64,000 nucleotides of DNA from Cheilinus undulatus (lineage: Eukaryota; Chordata; Actinopteri; Labriformes; Labridae). A program made the position numbers and the translations under genes. Every line of letters starts with the position of its first letter. Position 1 is the stretch's first letter. The notes beneath the pieces are model-generated. The model was given only the letters and a program-made list of their open reading frames with translations, had not been told where the DNA came from and searched no databases. The stretch is taken from positions 1,298,827 through 1,362,826 of the forward strand of contig NC_054880.1 of NCBI RefSeq assembly GCF_018320785.1, in the 5' to 3' direction. Shown piece by piece: positions 60,239 through 64,000 of this stretch.

Positions 60239-60390
60239 AAACGTTTGTTGTTTCCCTTTAACTTTTAAGGACATACCGTTTAAATAAATAAAGTTTTTTT
60301 AAATTTCTTGATGCCATAAAGAAATGTAGTTAGTGTTTGACTAAAATGTCTTGTGAGAGGTGAGTTCCTTTATTCTGTAGGATACAAACA

Positions 60391-60460
60391 GCGTTGCACC
60401 GGAAGTGATTATTATTGCGAACACCTTCCTCTGTATTTAGCAACATGGCGGAGAATCAGA
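60391..60460 (+). promoter_or_regulatory. ETS and YY1-like promoter block, unit 4
   Basis: ACCGGAAGTG at 60398-60407 and AACATGGCGGAG at 60442-60453, placed as in the other units. The YY1-like core is intact. Confidence 0.6.
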
Positions 60461-60719
60461 ACAATTTTTAATCTGCGCCACTTTTTTGTGAGAGAAGCGA
60501 TTCTGATCTCTCAGAGTCTCATTCTGTCAACTGAATGGACTTTAAGCTTTAAATGTTTTTCTCAGTTTTCTCTCCCTCAGTCATCTACCCATAAACTACA
60601 AAGCTAGCTTAGCTTAGCATTCAAACTGGAGATATGAGTGGTGAAACAGTCAAAGTTGCTGTTTGATGGAGTGGTTGTAGTGTTTTCCAGAATAAATCAG
60701 CCAGTAAAACTGTGTGAAA

Positions 60720-60903
60720 ATGCCAGGAGTCGAGACACTGAGAGATTTTGTCAACCAGAGACTGACTGCTGCTGCTGAGGAGATTTTTGGAGTCTTTGAA
60801 AGAACGATAGCAGAATACGAGGAACAACTTTGTCGATGTAAAGAGGAAAACGAGCGAAAACAAAAACTTCTGGACGATGTTCAGCTTCGCTTTCACAGAG
60901 CAG
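60720..60903 (+). CDS. Zinc-finger unit 4, exon 1 (partial gene)
   Basis: Reads MPGVETLRDF and the full 61-residue coiled-coil module, identical in protein to unit 1 over this exon, with the donor GCAG|GTTTGT. The finger exon would lie past the right edge: by analogy with unit 3, where it starts about 3.8 kb after exon 1 despite a hAT insertion, it is not reached here. Whether the gene is intact cannot be judged. The neighbouring intron holds an L2-type LINE end and a 211-bp retroposed insertion. Confidence 0.8.
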
Positions 60904-61412
60904 GTTTGTTCATTTTTCCCTCAGTAATTGTTCTCATTCTGTTTGGATCGACTTTAAACAAATGGACAGTGTTGCAGAAGAGGGTGTATTCTAAGCTTTA
61001 CGGTAACGGTCGTCAACGGTTATTTTAATTTTAGTGACTTTTTCTTCTATTTCTAAACCAGTTGTTACAGTAAATGCTGGGAGAGGTGATATGACCTTTC
61101 TGTGGTTCCAAACGTCAACAATGTACGATTTCAAGCCATCTACATGTGTTTTTAAACTGAGGAAGAACCAATTGTGATATTTTTGTTGCAATGCAGGATG
61201 TGAGTATGTTTTGAGTTCTTCATCAAATGTATTCTAACGAGACAAGAGAAAAAAAATCATTCAATATAATAACCAACACAATATAAGATAGTGAAACTCG
61301 GACTGAACAGTTTTAAAATATATCTCATTGTGATCATTTTGACTCACATTGCAAATTCAGTACACATAGTTGTATAGAAGGGAATAATAATTTTTACATC
61401 ATTCTCATTTTT

Positions 61413-61623
61413 TTCCAACTTTATATATACATTTTTACATTATCATAAAGAAACATAATGCAGGAGAACATAAATACAAACAAGGAACAATCCCTCCCAC
61501 ACCACATTGTGACACATGACAAAAAAACAAGAGAAGAAAATCATACATACTTAAATTAGATAAATAAAATAAATGATAATAACAAACGAATAACAATAAT
61601 ACAAAAGTAAATAAATAAAAAAG
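61413..61623 (+). mobile_element. Retroposed insertion with 16-bp target duplication
   Basis: Flanked by a perfect repeat CATCATTCTCATTTTT (61397-61412 and 61624-61639); unit 1 has one copy of the site near 26378. The A-rich right end (AATAA-like units, 61555-61620) looks like a tail, so the insert probably came by target-primed reverse transcription. Its source family is not identified. Confidence 0.7.
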
Positions 61624-61862
61624 CATCATTCTCATTTTTATTAAGAAAAAGAAACCCAAAGACGAAAGTAGGAGTTTCTATAAATTATTCTAAAATTGCA
61701 TTAGGATATGTTGTGATTTGATCTAAATTTTGACAGTCATACACACTAGTACTGCACAGTTAATCACAATTGCAATAGCAGGCTTTGCAATAACAACCCT
61801 GCATCCAGGGCTGCAATTATTATTTTATTAAGATGTTTGTAAAAGGTTTATAAAATAGTTGA

Positions 61863-62424
61863 TAATGATAATAATATCTTGACTTTATATAGCGCCATTA
61901 AAGAAACCCAAGGACACTTCACAAGAACACATAAGACATGGACAAACTATGTAAGGGATAGGATTAGTGTAAGGGGATTGGTGTAGGCTGTGGTGAACGG
62001 GTGGTGCCTGAGATGTTTTTTTTTTAAATATCCAGAGATGGAGCGTTATGGATGTCTGCAAGAAGAGTGTTCCAGAGTGTGGGGGCTGCAGCACCGAAGG
62101 CTTTGTGTCCATAGGTTCGGAGTTTGGTTGTAGGAATGGACAGTAGGCCAATGTCTGAAGACTGAAGGTTGCAGGATGGTTTGTCTGGATGGAGGAGATC
62201 AGAAAGGTACTGAGGAGCCAGGGCATGGAGAGATTTGTATGTGAGGAGGAGGATTTTGTAGTTGATGCGGGACTTGATGGGGAGCCAGTGAAGGTGGATG
62301 AGGGTCGGAGTGAAGTGTTGCCAGGGTCTAGTGCAGGTGAGAGGTCTAGCAGCAGGGTTTTGGACAAACTGCACCTGTCTAAGGGTTTGCTGGGTACCCT
62401 GGACAGGCTCCATTGCAGTAGTCG
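61863..62424 (-). mobile_element. L2-type LINE 3' end
   Basis: The minus strand encodes the C-terminus of an L2/CR1-type polyprotein at 62413-62024 (LHWLPIKSRINYKILLLTYK, then APQYLSDLL and AAPTLWNTL), then a 3' region (GGCGCTATATAAAGTC) and a short ATTATTATC-type tail at 61863-61876. It is 5'-truncated. The empty site is seen in unit 1 near 26731 (AAAATAGTTG joined to CAGAAATACC). Confidence 0.8.
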
Positions 62425-62797
62425 CAGAAAGGCCTTAAAGTTTACAATATTGCTACTGTTGGACTTTGTAGAAGTACCTTTATTTAAAGATAAAGTAATA
62501 GATTTTTTTCTTAAATTACATTGTTTTGAAAGCAATGCTGCAATATCAACAGGTATAGTCTATTTATTTTTAAATACTACTTAATATTTGTGTCTTTTTT
62601 GTTGAGAAATACACACCTTATATTTTTCACTATTCTCTGCTTTTTTCTTGATAACCAAGCAAGCACACTCATGATACTATTTATTTATTAGATTGTTTTC
62701 ACATTTGACAATATTGTCCAGTAAGGGTCAACCAATAAGGTTGTTTTCAGGGCCGATATCAATACAGATTATTAGAGGTGCATGTGACTAATTCCTG

Positions 62798-63935
62798 ATA
62801 TTTGGAGCCAATATGCATTTGTTATGACAAAGAAAATGTGCTTAATGTGATAAAAGTAAATCTGCATGTGAATAAATGAAGGAGTAGCTCTGTCAACGTG
62901 AGAAACACCACAGAGTAACACAGAAAGAGGAAAACAGGAAGTGATGTTGTCCTGGTGTCAGCGCCACCAGGCCTCAGTGCTGATTGGCTGGTAGTTGCTG
63001 GTCAGATAGTATTGTGGACAGAACAGGTGAGACCACAGAGAGTGAAAACAAACCCAGAGAGGAAGACACACCTGGCAGTGAGGCCAAAGTAGCATGTCTT
63101 TGGATAAAATGATTTTAGCTGATGATCAGGAAAATTAAATGCAGACACCAATAGTCAAATATCTGTATGAGTAATTAGCCAGGATGATTTTCAGTCCACC
63201 CCTAATGTCCAGTATAATTGCAATCACACATTTTTACCATATTGTTCAGCACTACTCAAAAAGTTCAAACTTGACAAAAAAACAAGCAGTAGCTAAATCA
63301 CATCATTTCACCAATCAATACAAGTGCACATTTTTTCTTCTTGTCAGTCCTGCAGTTTTAAGTTTATATTTTGCATTGCATCAGAGTTGATTAAAAAATA
63401 TGTGGTTAAATATTTGTTCTGAGAGAGGAGTCTGTGTTTAACCAGAAATGATGCCATGAAACAGGGCTGGGCACTCAATTGAAATTTGGATTGAAACACA
63501 ATAAATCTTTCCGCAATTTTCAAATCACAAAAGGTTCAATATTTTTCAACCTGAAATCTGTGTCAAAATCCCAGTTTAATATAATTTCAGCAGCAGAGAT
63601 GTTATGGACCGGCACATCAGGCAAACATTCATGTGACTGCAATTAGATTATCTAAACGTTGACCCCGACTATGAAGTTGAACAATATATTACATCAGTGG
63701 CAGTAACAAGTCAAATACTATTGTTTTTGCATTTATAAATATCTCAGAGATTGTATTAAAAATATTGGAATCTACTTCTTGGATCTCTGAGGGACTTATT
63801 TTAAGTGTTTTGAGGTGTCGGATCCTGAAAACTAGGTTTTTGCTTTTATTCTCTATAATAATGTTGGCATTCCTGATTTTGCATTGTTTTAACCTTTTGC
63901 TTTAATCTCTGAATTCCCATCATTTAAAGACTCAC
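62798..63935 (+). repeat. Intron block shared with unit 3
   Basis: From TATTTGGAGCCAATATGCAT it matches 52636 onward, and past 63536 it matches 55172-55560. Lacking the 1.8-kb hAT-type element, it shows the pre-insertion state of that site. No coding. Confidence 0.7.
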
Positions 63936-64000
63936 TTTCAATTTGAAAACAACCGAAGTATTGGACTGGTTCAGAGGAAACAATAACAAAAGTTCTCAGG

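Overview
The window is AT-rich vertebrate DNA and almost certainly comes from a teleost, probably a percomorph. I infer this from C2H2 zinc-finger genes whose first exon encodes a short coiled-coil module typical of percomorph fish, from NEU3-like sialidase remnants, and from dense Tc1, hAT, piggyBac and Harbinger elements together with L2-type and L1/Tx1-type LINE pieces. I see no bacterial genes, rRNA, functional tRNA, CRISPR array or recognisable retrovirus-like element.

Layout. 1-5.6 kb: repeats, including two copies of a terminal-inverted-repeat (TIR) element with 9-bp target duplications, one of them inside a decayed Tc1, then RTE-like tails. 5.6-10.9 kb: mostly unassigned, with a piggyBac-type MITE. 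10.9-13.1 kb: a Tc1 with a piggyBac-type and a hAT-type insertion. 13.6-14.1 kb: possible small minus-strand exons beside two tandem RFX X-box motifs. 14.6-15.8 kb: a fold-back inverted repeat. 17.2-19.5 kb: a Harbinger MITE abutting a full-length broken Tc1. 20.8-24.2 kb: hAT elements with T-rich pyrimidine interiors.

22.2-64 kb is a zinc-finger gene neighbourhood. A minus-strand gene (exon 1 at 24.2-24.4 kb, finger exon at 22.2-23.1 kb, apparently intact) stands head to head with plus-strand unit 1 (exons at 25.7 and 27.1-28.3 kb, open, 9 fingers). Three further plus-strand units are segmental duplicates: unit 2 (31.3-32.8 kb, only a damaged exon 1), unit 3 (50.9-58.5 kb, finger exon frameshifted) and unit 4 (58.5 kb to the end, exon 1 intact, finger exon outside the window). 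All four carry the same ETS plus YY1-like promoter block. Between units 2 and 3 lie an L2-type reverse-transcriptase fragment, a minisatellite-rich repeat, several hAT elements and three tandem NEU3-like sialidase pseudogenes (40.0-46.0 kb).

The zinc-finger proteins are expected to be nuclear DNA-binding regulators; by analogy with other fast-duplicating C2H2 arrays they may silence transposons, but nothing here proves that. The least explained item is the 9-bp-duplication TIR family. Its longer copies keep a conserved start codon, about 30 codons ending in a helicase-like 'LKEEQRTA' string, and in three copies a possible splice donor.
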